DNA of 16,541 bases from a bacterium (GTDB taxonomy: Bacteria; Margulisbacteria; Marinamargulisbacteria; JAAEMD01): positions 1-16,541 of the forward strand of contig JAAEMD010000572.1 in the NCBI GenBank assembly GCA_024225875.1, written 5' to 3'. The position numbers were made by a program, and so were the translations under genes. Below, piece after piece: positions 1 to 7,443 of this stretch (position 1 is its first letter; the number at the start of each line of letters is the position of its first letter). Below the pieces are notes generated by a model. It was not told where the DNA came from. It searched no databases and saw only the letters and a list, made by a program, of their open reading frames with translations.

Positions 1-198
1 AAAACTTCAGATAATTGATTAGAGTAATTAAATATAGCTGTTCCAAAGTAAAATGTCCGACACTTAAAGTTTTCAAATGACTTCGTTAATGTGCGTCAGT
101 ACACAGCTGTTCTTTCTTTTATTTATTGCTGTAGCGTCGTTACTTATAAAGTCGGTTACTTTTACTGGATGATTTTAAGGTATTGTCTGGTTTGCAGT

Positions 199-228
199 CA
201 GCCTTTTCCAGATGTCTGGAAAAGGCTG
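199..228. terminator. Perfect 13-bp hairpin after wecA
   Basis: Positions 199-211 (CAGCCTTTTCCAG) pair perfectly with 216-228 around a 4-base loop, ATGT. The hairpin lies 8 bases beyond the wecA stop codon on the minus strand, where an intrinsic terminator would sit. No T-run follows the stem on either strand, so it could instead be a 3'-end stabilising hairpin or a pause site. The structure is seen directly; the terminator role is inferred. I see no other gene or signal in positions 1-198. Confidence 0.45.
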
Positions 229-236
229 TATTGTGA

Positions 237-1283
237 TTATATAAAGATATTGAGTTTTGATAGTATACTAAACAGGTTTTTCCTGAAAATTAGAAAAGTT
301 TGATAAAATATGAACAGACAAATGCCGAATATTATGTAGGCAGTAAATCCGGATAGTTTTGTTATAAAAATTGCTATAAGCCCTAATATTATTGATCCAA
401 TGTAGCTGCAAAAGACTACCTGTTTTTGAGAAAATCCCGAATCTAATAATTTATGATGGACATGCTCAGTATCCGGTTTGAATAGAGCCTGTTTATTTTT
501 TATCCTTCTAAAAATTGCAAATAAAGTATCTGAAACAGGTATCCCCAGCACTATTAAGGGAACAGCAATAGAAAGTGTTATTGTGCTTTTCAGCACACCT
601 GTAATAGAAGTTGTTGCAAGAATGTAGCCTAGAAACATTGCTCCTGAATCTCCCATAAATATTTGTGCTGGCCAGAAATTAAAGCGCAGGAAGCCAAGAC
701 AGGATCCCAGAATTGCTATTGATATTGTAGCTGCAACAAATTGCCCGGTACTAAGCGCAACTATAAATAATGCACCAGCAGATATTGCGGAGATTCCAGC
801 CGCAAGGCCGTCTAACCCATCTATAAGATTTATTATGTTCATCATTCCAATAATCCATATAATCGTTACAGGTAGCGCCAGCCAGCTTAGAAAAAGCATT
901 CCTCCAAACGGGTTTGAGATAAAGGATATTGAGATACCAAAATGATAAACGACTAAAGCAGCTGTTATCTGGCCTGAAAGCTTTATCCAGGGTTTTAAAG
1001 AAAAAATATCATCTAAAATACCGACAAGCAAAACTATCAGTCCTCCGGATAAAATACCTGCCAGCTGTTTGTTAAAAGGAAGACATACGGATACAGTTAT
1101 AATAAACCCTGTAAATATGGCCAGTCCTCCCATCCTTGGTACCGGGGTTTGATGAATCTTTCTTTCAGAAGGTTTATCAACAAGGCCTGCACGTATGGAA
1201 AGCTTTTTTACTAATGGAGTAATGATTATAGTAACAGTAAATGCTGTAATTAATATTGGTATATAAAAACTAAAGATGTCCAT
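237..1283 (-). CDS. wecA: Undecaprenyl-phosphate sugar-1-phosphate transferase (WecA/TagO family)
   Basis: This integral membrane enzyme transfers a sugar-1-phosphate, usually GlcNAc-1-P from UDP-GlcNAc, to undecaprenyl phosphate. That is the first membrane step for O-antigen, enterobacterial common antigen or teichoic-type glycans. The 348-residue protein is almost wholly hydrophobic with about ten membrane segments. It carries the family motifs in order: DD at residues 91-92 followed by FSLKP, NLIDGLDGLA at 152-161, FMGDSGAMFLG at 209-219, and the cytoplasmic loop DTEHVHHKLL at 271-280. The loop has the His-rich HxHH signature of the WecA/TagO/RgpG branch and so argues against MraY. I see no strong ribosome binding site before the ATG, but the N-terminus matches the family. 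With lpxC nearby, a role in LPS O-antigen or surface polysaccharide is the likeliest. The sugar specificity cannot be read from sequence. The gene runs opposite to trpS and is isolated from it by a MITE. Confidence 0.92.
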   Translation of the reverse strand: MDIFSFYIPILITAFTVTIIITPLVKKLSIRAGLVDKPSERKIHQTPVPRMGGLAIFTGFIITVSVCLPFNKQLAGILSGGLIVLLVGILDDIFSLKPWIKLSGQITAALVVYHFGISISFISNPFGGMLFLSWLALPVTIIWIIGMMNIINLIDGLDGLAAGISAISAGALFIVALSTGQFVAATISIAILGSCLGFLRFNFWPAQIFMGDSGAMFLGYILATTSITGVLKSTITLSIAVPLIVLGIPVSDTLFAIFRRIKNKQALFKPDTEHVHHKLLDSGFSQKQVVFCSYIGSIILGLIAIFITKLSGFTAYIIFGICLFIFYQTFLIFRKNLFSILSKLNIFI

Positions 1284-1370
1284 TTAAGAATAAAGTATAT
1301 CAGATAGTATATTTCGAAACAAAGCCCTGCTGTAATTTTCATAATAAGACTGAATATCCAGAAAAAATAC

Positions 1371-1394
1371 AAACTGGCCCACAATAGTGTTGAT
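1371..1394 (+). repeat. Left terminal inverted repeat of the MITE
   Basis: This 24-bp left end is identical to 16410-16433 and is the exact reverse complement of 1476-1499 and 13787-13810. Four identical copies of one terminus within 16.5 kb show a transposon family with recent activity. Confidence 0.9.
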
Positions 1395-1499
1395 AAAGAT
1401 CTGGTATATAAACGTCATATTATATATATATTAGTATTAAATTGACATCAATCATTAAGATCAGCCTCATTTCCCATCAACACTATTGTGGGCCAGTTT
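1371..1499. mobile_element. 129-bp MITE with perfect 24-bp terminal inverted repeats
   Basis: The 24 bases at 1371-1394 (starting AAACTGGCCCACAATAG) are the exact reverse complement of 1476-1499. Between them, 1371-1452 matches the left end at 16410-16491 with only about eight mismatches and no gaps. Positions 1461-1499 are identical over 39 bp to the orphan right end at 13772-13810. The element is therefore two transposon ends joined with almost nothing between and no coding capacity, which is the build of a MITE derived by internal deletion from a larger insertion sequence. An AT-rich subterminal block with ATTATATATATATTA and a TTGACA hexamer lies inside the left end. Flanks share at most a 2-bp AC, so a target duplication is not demonstrated. 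It sits between the divergent wecA and trpS genes, where it could affect either promoter. Confidence 0.85.
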
Positions 1500-1622
1500 A
1501 CAAACATTACTATTATAAAAATATCTGGTATTTTATAGTAGCCCCTATTACAATATTGAGTTAAATTTCAAAGATATTTAAAGCAGTTTCGATCAATAAT
1601 GTTTGCAATGGAGACTAAAATT

Positions 1623-2609
1623 ATGCATAAAAAACGTTTATTAAGTGGAATTAAACCTACAGGTAAAATGCATCTGGGTAATTATCTGGGAGCTGTTTCA
1701 AACTGGGTGAGGCTTCAGGAAGAGTTCGATTCCTGTTTTATGATAGCTGACCTGCATGCATTGACAACAGTTTATGAGCATCCGGAAGAGCTTAAAAAAG
1801 ATAAAATTGATCTGGCTGTTGACTTGCTTTCTGCTGGCATAGATCCGGAAAAAAGCTGTCTTTTTTTTCAGTCAGATGTTTTGGAACACAGTGAACTTCA
1901 CTTGATATTATCAATGATAACACCTCTTTCATGGGTGACGAGAGTCCCTTCTTATAGAGGGATGTTAGATGAAGAAAAGGGCAGCAGCCTTAATACATAT
2001 GGATTCCTGGGATACCCTGTTTTACAGGCTGCTGATATATTACTGTATAAGGGGGATGTTGTTCCTGTTGGTAAAGATCAACTGCCTCATCTTGAGCTTA
2101 CAAGAGAAGTGTGCCGGCGATTTAATTATTTATATGCAAACATATTTCCGGAGCCTGAAGATAGATTAACAAATTATCCTGTTATACCAGGTGTTGATGG
2201 CAGAAAAATGTCCAAGAGCTATCAAAACACAATTGCTGTTTCTCATAGCGAAAAAGAGACCGGGAATCTTATTATGAAGATGCTTACTGACCCTGCCCGT
2301 AAAAGGCGTACAGACCATGGTAATCCGGATATCTGTCCCTTATATGAGTATCATAAGATATATAATACAAAAATCAGACAGCAGGTTATAGCTGATCAGT
2401 GCAGGTCTGCTGAGATTGGATGTGTTGATTGTAAGAAAGAGTGCGTTTCATTAATCAATGAATCCTTAAGAGAAGTTCGTAAAAGAAGAGAATATTTTCT
2501 TCAGAACCCTCAACAGGTAAATGCAGTTCTAAAAGATGGTGCAAAAAAAGCACGTGTTATTGCAGGTAAAACTATTAATGAAGTAAGAAAGGCGGTAGGT
2601 TTGATATGA
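1623..2609 (+). CDS. trpS: Tryptophanyl-tRNA synthetase
   Basis: This class I aminoacyl-tRNA synthetase charges tRNA-Trp with tryptophan using ATP in the cytoplasm. From the chosen ATG the protein is 328 residues, the usual bacterial length. It has the family opening SGIKPTGKMHLGNYLGA (HIGH-type motif HLGN at about 17-20), an exact KMSKS at about 195-199 and the C-terminal tract CRSAEIGCVDCKKEC common in bacterial TrpS. An upstream ATG at 1599 would add eight residues (MFAMETKI) but has no ribosome binding site. The ATG at 1623 has GGAG nine bases upstream, so I prefer it. The gene opens a plus-strand run and its stop overlaps the glyA start as ATGA, suggesting translational coupling. I see no T-box leader in the short space between the MITE and the gene. 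Confidence 0.96.
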   Translation: MHKKRLLSGIKPTGKMHLGNYLGAVSNWVRLQEEFDSCFMIADLHALTTVYEHPEELKKDKIDLAVDLLSAGIDPEKSCLFFQSDVLEHSELHLILSMITPLSWVTRVPSYRGMLDEEKGSSLNTYGFLGYPVLQAADILLYKGDVVPVGKDQLPHLELTREVCRRFNYLYANIFPEPEDRLTNYPVIPGVDGRKMSKSYQNTIAVSHSEKETGNLIMKMLTDPARKRRTDHGNPDICPLYEYHKIYNTKIRQQVIADQCRSAEIGCVDCKKECVSLINESLREVRKRREYFLQNPQQVNAVLKDGAKKARVIAGKTINEVRKAVGLI

Positions 2610-3859
2610 GTTTAAGATATATAAGTGAGCAGGATAAAGAAGTTTTTAATGCTATAAATGCTGAACTGGGAAGGCAGAGAGATAAAATCGAGTTAATTGC
2701 TTCTGAAAACTTTACTTCTCCTGCTGTAATGCAGGCACAGGGATCCTGCCTGACCAATAAATATGCAGAAGGATTGCCGTCTAAGCGTTATTATGGCGGT
2801 TGTGAGTATGTTGATATTATAGAGGATTTAGCAATAGAGCGTGCCAAAAAACTTTTTGGTGCTGATCATGCAAATGTTCAGCCTCATTCTGGAGCGCAGG
2901 CTAATATGGCGGTTTATTTTGCTCTGATAAAACCTGGTGATACTATTATGGGTATGAATTTAGCACATGGTGGACATTTGACTCATGGCTCGCCAGTTAA
3001 TATGTCAGGAGCTTATTTTAATGTTGTTCCTTATGGTATTGATAAAGAAAATGAAGTTATTGACTATGAAGAAGTAGAAAAAATTGCTCAAGAATGTAAA
3101 CCTGAGATGATAGTTGCAGGTGCATCTGCATATGCAAGAATAATTGATTTTGAACGGTTGAGCGACATTGCGTCAAAGGCAGGGGCTGTTCTATTTGTTG
3201 ATATGGCACATATTGCAGGACTTGTAGCTGCAGGGCTGCATCCAAATCCGGTCAGATATGCTGATGTTGTTACTACCACAACCCATAAAACATTAAGAGG
3301 GCCAAGGGGTGGAATTATTTTGTGTAAGGATGCTCTTAAAAAACAGATAGATAAAGCTGTTTTTCCAGGAACCCAGGGAGGTCCTCTTATGCATGTTATT
3401 GCAGCTAAGGCTGTAGCTTTAAAAGAAGCTATGGAGCCGGAGTTTAATCAATATCAGAAACAGGTAGTTGCTAATGCCAGGACTTTAGCTGATACCCTGG
3501 TTGATTATGGTGTAAAGCTGGTTTCTGGAGGCACTGATAATCATCTTGTTCTTATTAATCTTATTGATAAGGGTATTACTGGAAAACAACTGGAGACAGC
3601 TCTTGATGAGGCAGGTATTACAGTTAATAAGAATGCTGTGCCTTTTGACCCTGAAAGCCCCTTTGTTACATCAGGTATCAGGATCGGTTCTCCTGCTGTT
3701 ACAACAAGAGGAATGAAAGAACCGGAAATGAAGAAAATTGCAAAAATGATTGTTGATATTATATATAACATTGATGATATGAAAGTAAAAGATAAAGTCG
3801 CTCAGGATGTTAAAGCCTTAACAGGGGAGTTTTTACTTTATCCGGAACTCAAGGGATAG
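2606..3859 (+). CDS. glyA: Serine hydroxymethyltransferase
   Basis: This cytoplasmic PLP enzyme interconverts serine plus tetrahydrofolate with glycine plus 5,10-methylene-tetrahydrofolate, and is the main source of one-carbon units. The 417 residues equal the normal family length. The PLP-lysine motif VVTTTTHKTLRGPRGG is intact with Lys at about 228. The N-terminal IELIASENFTSPAVMQAQGS and the NVQPHSGAQAN segment at 90-100 are also typical. The gene overlaps trpS by four bases and is followed after one base by pheA. The grouping of trpS, glyA, pheA and serS suggests joint expression of serine, glycine and aromatic amino acid functions. Nothing is missing or unusual. Confidence 0.98.
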   Translation: MSLRYISEQDKEVFNAINAELGRQRDKIELIASENFTSPAVMQAQGSCLTNKYAEGLPSKRYYGGCEYVDIIEDLAIERAKKLFGADHANVQPHSGAQANMAVYFALIKPGDTIMGMNLAHGGHLTHGSPVNMSGAYFNVVPYGIDKENEVIDYEEVEKIAQECKPEMIVAGASAYARIIDFERLSDIASKAGAVLFVDMAHIAGLVAAGLHPNPVRYADVVTTTTHKTLRGPRGGIILCKDALKKQIDKAVFPGTQGGPLMHVIAAKAVALKEAMEPEFNQYQKQVVANARTLADTLVDYGVKLVSGGTDNHLVLINLIDKGITGKQLETALDEAGITVNKNAVPFDPESPFVTSGIRIGSPAVTTRGMKEPEMKKIAKMIVDIIYNIDDMKVKDKVAQDVKALTGEFLLYPELKG

Positions 3860-3860
3860 T

Positions 3861-4754
3861 ATGAAGAAAATCGGGTACTTAGGGCCGGCAGGAACATTCT
3901 CATATATTGCGCTTGAAGAGTATATTAAAAGAAAAAATATTAAAAGGGAGCCTTCTTCTTCGTCTTCTATAATAGATCTGTTTCATGGCTTTAAAACTGG
4001 CAGTTATAATGAAATTATTGTACCGATAGAAAATTCTGTTGAAGGATCAGTTAATATCAGTCTTGATATGCTGGTCAGGTATGCTGATAATAACTGCTCT
4101 GAATCTAGAATGCTGATTAAAGAAGAATTTGCAGTTCCTGTTCGGCAGTGCCTCCTGGCTAAAATAGAAATGCCTGTTGAGGATATAACAGAAGTTTTTT
4201 CACATATTCAACCGCTGGCACAGTGCCAGGACTATCTGTTTAAGAATATTCCTTCAGTTACTACGCATGAGACAACTTCGACAGCCGTTGCTGCAGAAAT
4301 GGTTTGTACAGGATCTTTTCCCGGACACAGCTTTAAAGATAATTTAGATGAACACAGGATAGCTGTTATTGGAAGTAAAAAGCTGGCAGAAATATATGAT
4401 CTGAAAATTTTAGCAGAGGATATTAATGATTTAAATTCCAATATAACCCGTTTTGTTGTTATTTCGTATGATGAAACAGGTATAACCGGACATGATAAGA
4501 CCTCTATAGTTTTCTCTACTAAAAAAGATGTTCCTGGAAGCCTTTTTGAGGTACTGAAAGAATTTGCAGAAAGCTCAATTAATTTAACAAGGATTACATC
4601 AAGACCAACTAAGCAGCTGCTGGGCGAGTATCTGTTTTTTATAGATTTTGAAGGTCATATTAAAGACCCCTTAATTAATTCTGTAATAGAAAAAATAAAG
4701 AATAAAACGTCATTTTATAAATTTTTAGGTTCTTATGAAAAAGAGGAGCTTTAG
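3861..4754 (+). CDS. pheA: Prephenate dehydratase with C-terminal ACT domain
   Basis: The enzyme decarboxylates and dehydrates prephenate to phenylpyruvate, the committed step to phenylalanine. The catalytic domain covers about residues 1-200: it opens with KKIGYLGPAGTFS, has PIENSVEGSV at 55-64, and ends with the signature Thr-Arg-Phe at 196-198. An ACT regulatory domain follows from about 213 to 285, where phenylalanine normally binds. Its usual ESRP motif reads TSRP at 246-249, a mild change, with the following Tyr and FFID retained. There is no chorismate mutase domain, so this is the monofunctional type. AAGGGA just before the ATG, inside the end of glyA, supports the start. It is tightly packed between glyA and the GtrA-like gene, so cotranscription is likely. 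Phe feedback inhibition is expected but not proven. Confidence 0.95.
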   Translation: MKKIGYLGPAGTFSYIALEEYIKRKNIKREPSSSSSIIDLFHGFKTGSYNEIIVPIENSVEGSVNISLDMLVRYADNNCSESRMLIKEEFAVPVRQCLLAKIEMPVEDITEVFSHIQPLAQCQDYLFKNIPSVTTHETTSTAVAAEMVCTGSFPGHSFKDNLDEHRIAVIGSKKLAEIYDLKILAEDINDLNSNITRFVVISYDETGITGHDKTSIVFSTKKDVPGSLFEVLKEFAESSINLTRITSRPTKQLLGEYLFFIDFEGHIKDPLINSVIEKIKNKTSFYKFLGSYEKEEL

Positions 4755-4761
4755 TATTTAA

Positions 4762-5253
4762 ATGAGTATTATTGAACAACTTGCAGGTAGAGAATCAGGG
4801 TTTATTATACAATTTATTAAATATGGAATAGCAGGAGGTATCGCAACTTTATCGCATATTGTTTTATTTCATCTAATATCATGGAGGGCTTTGCCGGCTT
4901 TACAGCAAAATGATTTGTTTGTGAGAATATTTAATATTTCAGTAACAGATATTGCAGATGCTGTACGCTCACGTAACTCTATGATTAATAACTTTATAGT
5001 TTTTGTTTTTTCAAATTTTATTGCTTATAGTATTAATATATACTGGGTTTTTACGCCAGGTAAATATATCTGGTTTATAGAGATAGCCTTGTTTTATATG
5101 GTTTCTGGTGTAAGTGTTTTTACAGGAACGCTTTTAATGGGTTATTTAATTAAGCGTTATGGCCTTAGAACTACTTATGCATTTACTGCAAACCTTGTTG
5201 TAGCTGTATTAATAAATTATGCTATGCGTAAACTTGTTATATTTAAGTATTAA
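4762..5253 (+). CDS. GtrA-like four-helix membrane protein
   Basis: This 163-residue membrane protein of the GtrA family has four predicted helices at about 14-38, 76-97, 104-130 and 138-155. Typical motifs are FIKYGIAGGIATL at the start, NFIAYSINIYWVF before the second loop, and the ending NYAMRKLVIFKY. GtrA proteins are linked to moving or using undecaprenyl-phosphate-linked sugars in O-antigen or cell wall glycosylation, but the biochemical role of most members is unsettled. No partner glycosyltransferase is adjacent; wecA, 3.5 kb away, acts on the same lipid carrier. The loop between helices one and two (about 42-75) seems long for the family. GAGGAG lies about 13 bases before the ATG, inside pheA. 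Its place among amino acid genes looks positional, not functional. Confidence 0.8.
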   Translation: MSIIEQLAGRESGFIIQFIKYGIAGGIATLSHIVLFHLISWRALPALQQNDLFVRIFNISVTDIADAVRSRNSMINNFIVFVFSNFIAYSINIYWVFTPGKYIWFIEIALFYMVSGVSVFTGTLLMGYLIKRYGLRTTYAFTANLVVAVLINYAMRKLVIFKY

Positions 5254-5270
5254 GTATTAAGTATTAAGTA
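5243..5270 (+). repeat. Four tandem copies of TTAAGTA
   Basis: A 7-bp unit, TTAAGTA, is repeated four times without change and trails off into TTAATTA. The first copies encode the last residues and stop codon of the GtrA-like gene; the rest lie in the gap before serS. Copy-number change would not alter the protein, because the stop is in the second unit, but it would change the spacing to serS. It may be a slippage-prone microsatellite. Confidence 0.8.
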
Positions 5271-5301
5271 TTAATTATTGAAGTAAGGAGTAGGTAATCA
5301 T

Positions 5302-6549
5302 ATGCTGGACCCAAAACTTGTCAGAGAGAAATATGAGGCTGTAAAAAAGGGGCTTGAATCCAGAGGGTATCCACTGGAGTTTTTAGATAAATATGTGCAG
5401 CTGGATATTAAATGGCGCCAGCAACTCCAGGCTCTGGAAAATCTCAAATGTGAAAGAAATAAAAATGCGCCTGAAGGTAAACCATCGGAAGAGCAGCTGG
5501 AGAGATTAAAAGTAACAGCAAATAAAATTAAAGTTCAAAATGAGTCATTACAACTTATAGAGCAGCAAGTAAGAGAAGCTGCACTTTTGATGCCTAATAT
5601 TCCTGTTGAGGAAGTCCCTTTCGGGGAGAGTGAAGAAGATAATCTTGAAATAAAAAGATACGGGGGTGTTCCGGAGTTTTCTTTTAAGCCTGAGTCACAT
5701 CAGGAGTTAGCTGAAAGGCTGGGGATACTTGATTTTGAAAGTGCTGCAAAAGTAACTGGATCACGGTTTGTATTCGGCCGTTCCTTTGGAGCCAGAATGG
5801 AAAGGGCTTTGATAAATTTTATGCTGGATGTTCAAACTACAGATAATTCCTATCAGGAGATACTTCCACCTGTTGTTGTTAACAGTAAAAGTATGCTGGG
5901 CACAGGCCAGCTGCCGAAGTTTGCAGAGGATAGTTTTCAGCTTGCTGGAACAGACTACTGGTTAAGTCCTACAGCTGAGGTACAGCTGACAAATATGTTC
6001 AGGGATATGATAATACCTGAGCAGGATCTGCCAGTAAACGTTACTGCCGGTACTACATGCTTTAGAAAAGAAGCAGGTACTTATGGCAGGGATATTTCAG
6101 GCATAATTAGACAGCATCAGTTTAATAAGGTTGAACTGGTAAAGCTATCTAAACCAGAAGAGTCTTCTGAGCAGCTGGAAAAACTTCTTGCAGATGCAGA
6201 ATCAATATTAAAAAAACTAAAATTACCTTACCGGGTAGTTCTTCTCTGTTCTGGAGATCTGGGGTTTTGTTCAGCAAAAACATATGATATCGAGGTCTGG
6301 TTTCCTTCTCAGGATAAATATAGAGAAATATCATCATGTTCCAGTTTTTTAGATTTTCAAGCACGTCGAGCTATGATAAGATATAGGAAAGCAGATGGTG
6401 AAGTTGACTATCTTCATACCTTGAATGGTTCCGGCTTAGCAGTAGGTAGAACTATGGCAGCTATTATTGAGAACTATCAAAATGAAGATGGTTCTATTAA
6501 TGTACCAGAAGCTTTGCAGGGATATATGGGAGTGGAAATTATAAAGTGA
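5302..6549 (+). CDS. serS: Seryl-tRNA synthetase
   Basis: This class II synthetase charges tRNA-Ser and also tRNA-Sec where present. The 415-residue protein has the N-terminal two-helix coiled-coil arm (about 1-100) that grips the long variable arm of tRNA-Ser. The catalytic domain follows, with motif 2 at about 253-280 (CFRKEAGTYGRDISG, then IIRQHQFNKVELV) and motif 3 at about 374-387 (LNGSGLAVGRTMAA). Motif 2 usually reads EAGSAGRDTRG, so TYGRDISG is a modest variant, with the key Arg and Glu kept. TAAGGAG 11 bases upstream supports the ATG. A 48-bp gap with a heptamer repeat separates it from the gene before it, and its stop overlaps the next start (GTGA). Confidence 0.97.
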   Translation: MLDPKLVREKYEAVKKGLESRGYPLEFLDKYVQLDIKWRQQLQALENLKCERNKNAPEGKPSEEQLERLKVTANKIKVQNESLQLIEQQVREAALLMPNIPVEEVPFGESEEDNLEIKRYGGVPEFSFKPESHQELAERLGILDFESAAKVTGSRFVFGRSFGARMERALINFMLDVQTTDNSYQEILPPVVVNSKSMLGTGQLPKFAEDSFQLAGTDYWLSPTAEVQLTNMFRDMIIPEQDLPVNVTAGTTCFRKEAGTYGRDISGIIRQHQFNKVELVKLSKPEESSEQLEKLLADAESILKKLKLPYRVVLLCSGDLGFCSAKTYDIEVWFPSQDKYREISSCSSFLDFQARRAMIRYRKADGEVDYLHTLNGSGLAVGRTMAAIIENYQNEDGSINVPEALQGYMGVEIIK

Positions 6550-6830
6550 GTAATAAGGACGCAGATAGATATATTCAGCTTTTTAAGGCTTTGGCAAATG
6601 AAGAAAGAATAGAGATTATACGTTTGCTTAAGAAAAATAAGGAGATGTTTGCTCAGGATGTAGAACGTCACTTCTATCTGGAACAATCAACCACATCTCA
6701 TCACTTAAATACACTTAAAAGAGCTGGAATAACAAAGGCAAGAAAAGAAGGTAGAAAAGTATTCTATTCACTTGATAAAGAAAGCTTTGAGGAGTTATGG
6801 AATAGTTTTTCTACTATGGTATTAAGCTGA
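6546..6830 (+). CDS. Small ArsR-type winged-helix regulator
   Basis: This 94-residue DNA-binding protein is nearly all ArsR-type winged helix: YIQLFKALANEERIEIIRLL is the N-terminal signature, EQSTTSHHLNTLKRAGI (about 47-63) the recognition helix, and RKEGRKVFYSLD the wing. It contains no cysteine at all, so it lacks the CxC metal site of ArsR/SmtB sensors. It likely responds to something other than thiol-bound metal, or acts as a constitutive repressor. The start is GTG, overlapping the serS stop by four bases, which suggests translational coupling. Its position at the end of the synthetase run could mean autoregulation of that operon, but no operator is identified. Confidence 0.85.
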   Translation: MSNKDADRYIQLFKALANEERIEIIRLLKKNKEMFAQDVERHFYLEQSTTSHHLNTLKRAGITKARKEGRKVFYSLDKESFEELWNSFSTMVLS

Positions 6831-6844
6831 TTTTCTTGTCGAAA

Positions 6845-6872
6845 TATTATATATATGTATGTATTATATATA
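6845..6872 (+). repeat. Paired 11-bp AT direct repeats downstream of the ArsR-type gene
   Basis: TATTATATATA occurs at 6845-6855 and again at 6862-6872, 17 bp apart, in the 101-bp gap after the ArsR-type gene. A similar ATTATATATATA tract lies inside the left ends of the transposon family. It could be a regulator site or low-complexity AT sequence; I cannot separate the two. Confidence 0.35.
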
Positions 6873-6931
6873 AATTATAAAAAGATCTGATGTTATTTTT
6901 GAAATATGTAGTTATTAAAAGAAAGTAGCAA

Positions 6932-7228
6932 ATGAGTAAGAAATTAATGCCTGACAAAAAAAATGATCCTGGATCTAACCTGCCTTATGAAAAACGACGT
7001 GAATTCCGTGGAATAATAAAACATTTAATGCCATTTCTGACTGGAGATGAATCTGAAATTGTACTGGCTGAAGTTATGATTGCCTTGAAGCTGGAAGGCT
7101 TGCTGGGTACAGAAGTAACTAAAAAGGATTCCAGGATGATAAGTTTAATCAAAGAATCTATTTTAATAGAACCGGAAAAGAAGACAGAAGCTTTGAAGAT
7201 GAGAGAAGAGAAGGGGCCTGCTTTATAA
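6932..7228 (+). CDS. Unrecognised 98-residue charged helical protein
   Basis: I do not recognise this protein. It is 98 residues, soluble, highly charged and probably helical, with an N-terminal polar tail (1-20) and a central amphipathic stretch, IIKHLMPFLTGDESEIVLAE, with MIALKLEGLLGTE after it. There is no cysteine, signal peptide or membrane segment. The ribosome binding site is weak (AAGAAAG about 11 bases before the ATG). Base and codon use match the neighbouring genes, so it is probably real. It opens a small group with the 107-residue protein at 7444 and the DauR-type regulator, but 215 bases lie between it and the next gene. No function can be assigned. Confidence 0.6.
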   Translation: MSKKLMPDKKNDPGSNLPYEKRREFRGIIKHLMPFLTGDESEIVLAEVMIALKLEGLLGTEVTKKDSRMISLIKESILIEPEKKTEALKMREEKGPAL

Positions 7229-7347
7229 AATAACGAAATATTGAAGATTTAATACAGAGCCAGCATCTTTTTTAAATAAAAAGTTATCAGAAACAGTTAA
7301 TGGTAACAGTTGCTCCATGTTTAGATGAGTAAGGAAATTGTGACAAT

Positions 7348-7425
7348 ATGAAAAAAGAGATTTATGAAGCAGTAAGTGAAATGTATTTAGAGGCCTGTAA
7401 GCCAGTTCTCCATAAAATCAGATGA
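7348..7425 (+). CDS. Candidate 25-residue small protein
   Basis: In the 215-bp gap between two unrecognised genes an ATG opens a 25-codon frame, MKKEIYEAVSEMYLEACKPV and five more residues, that reads as an amphipathic helix. AAGGA lies 12 bases upstream. An 8-codon frame at 7325-7351 (MSKEIVTI) ends in ATGA overlapping this start, the arrangement of a leader peptide with translational coupling. A remnant of a decayed gene is an equally fair reading. I see nothing else in this gap. Confidence 0.25.
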   Translation: MKKEIYEAVSEMYLEACKPVLHKIR

Positions 7426-7443
7426 AAATAGAGGTGTTGCTTT

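Noticed and set aside
91..303. 70-residue plus-strand open frame near the window start
   Set aside because: It runs across the 13-bp hairpin and into the 3' end of wecA on the other strand, has no ribosome binding site and no family-like sequence.
1442..1447. TTGACA in the MITE as a trpS promoter -35
   Set aside because: No -10-like hexamer lies 16-18 bases downstream on the plus strand.
1371..1499. CRISPR repeat or intrinsic terminator reading of the inverted repeats
   Set aside because: The ends are inverted, not direct, have no regular spacers, and recur elsewhere as single ends; the MITE reading explains all copies.
1500..1622. T-box riboswitch upstream of trpS, expected in some Firmicutes
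   Set aside because: The gap after the MITE is too short, and I see neither the conserved T-box sequence nor an antiterminator-like structure.
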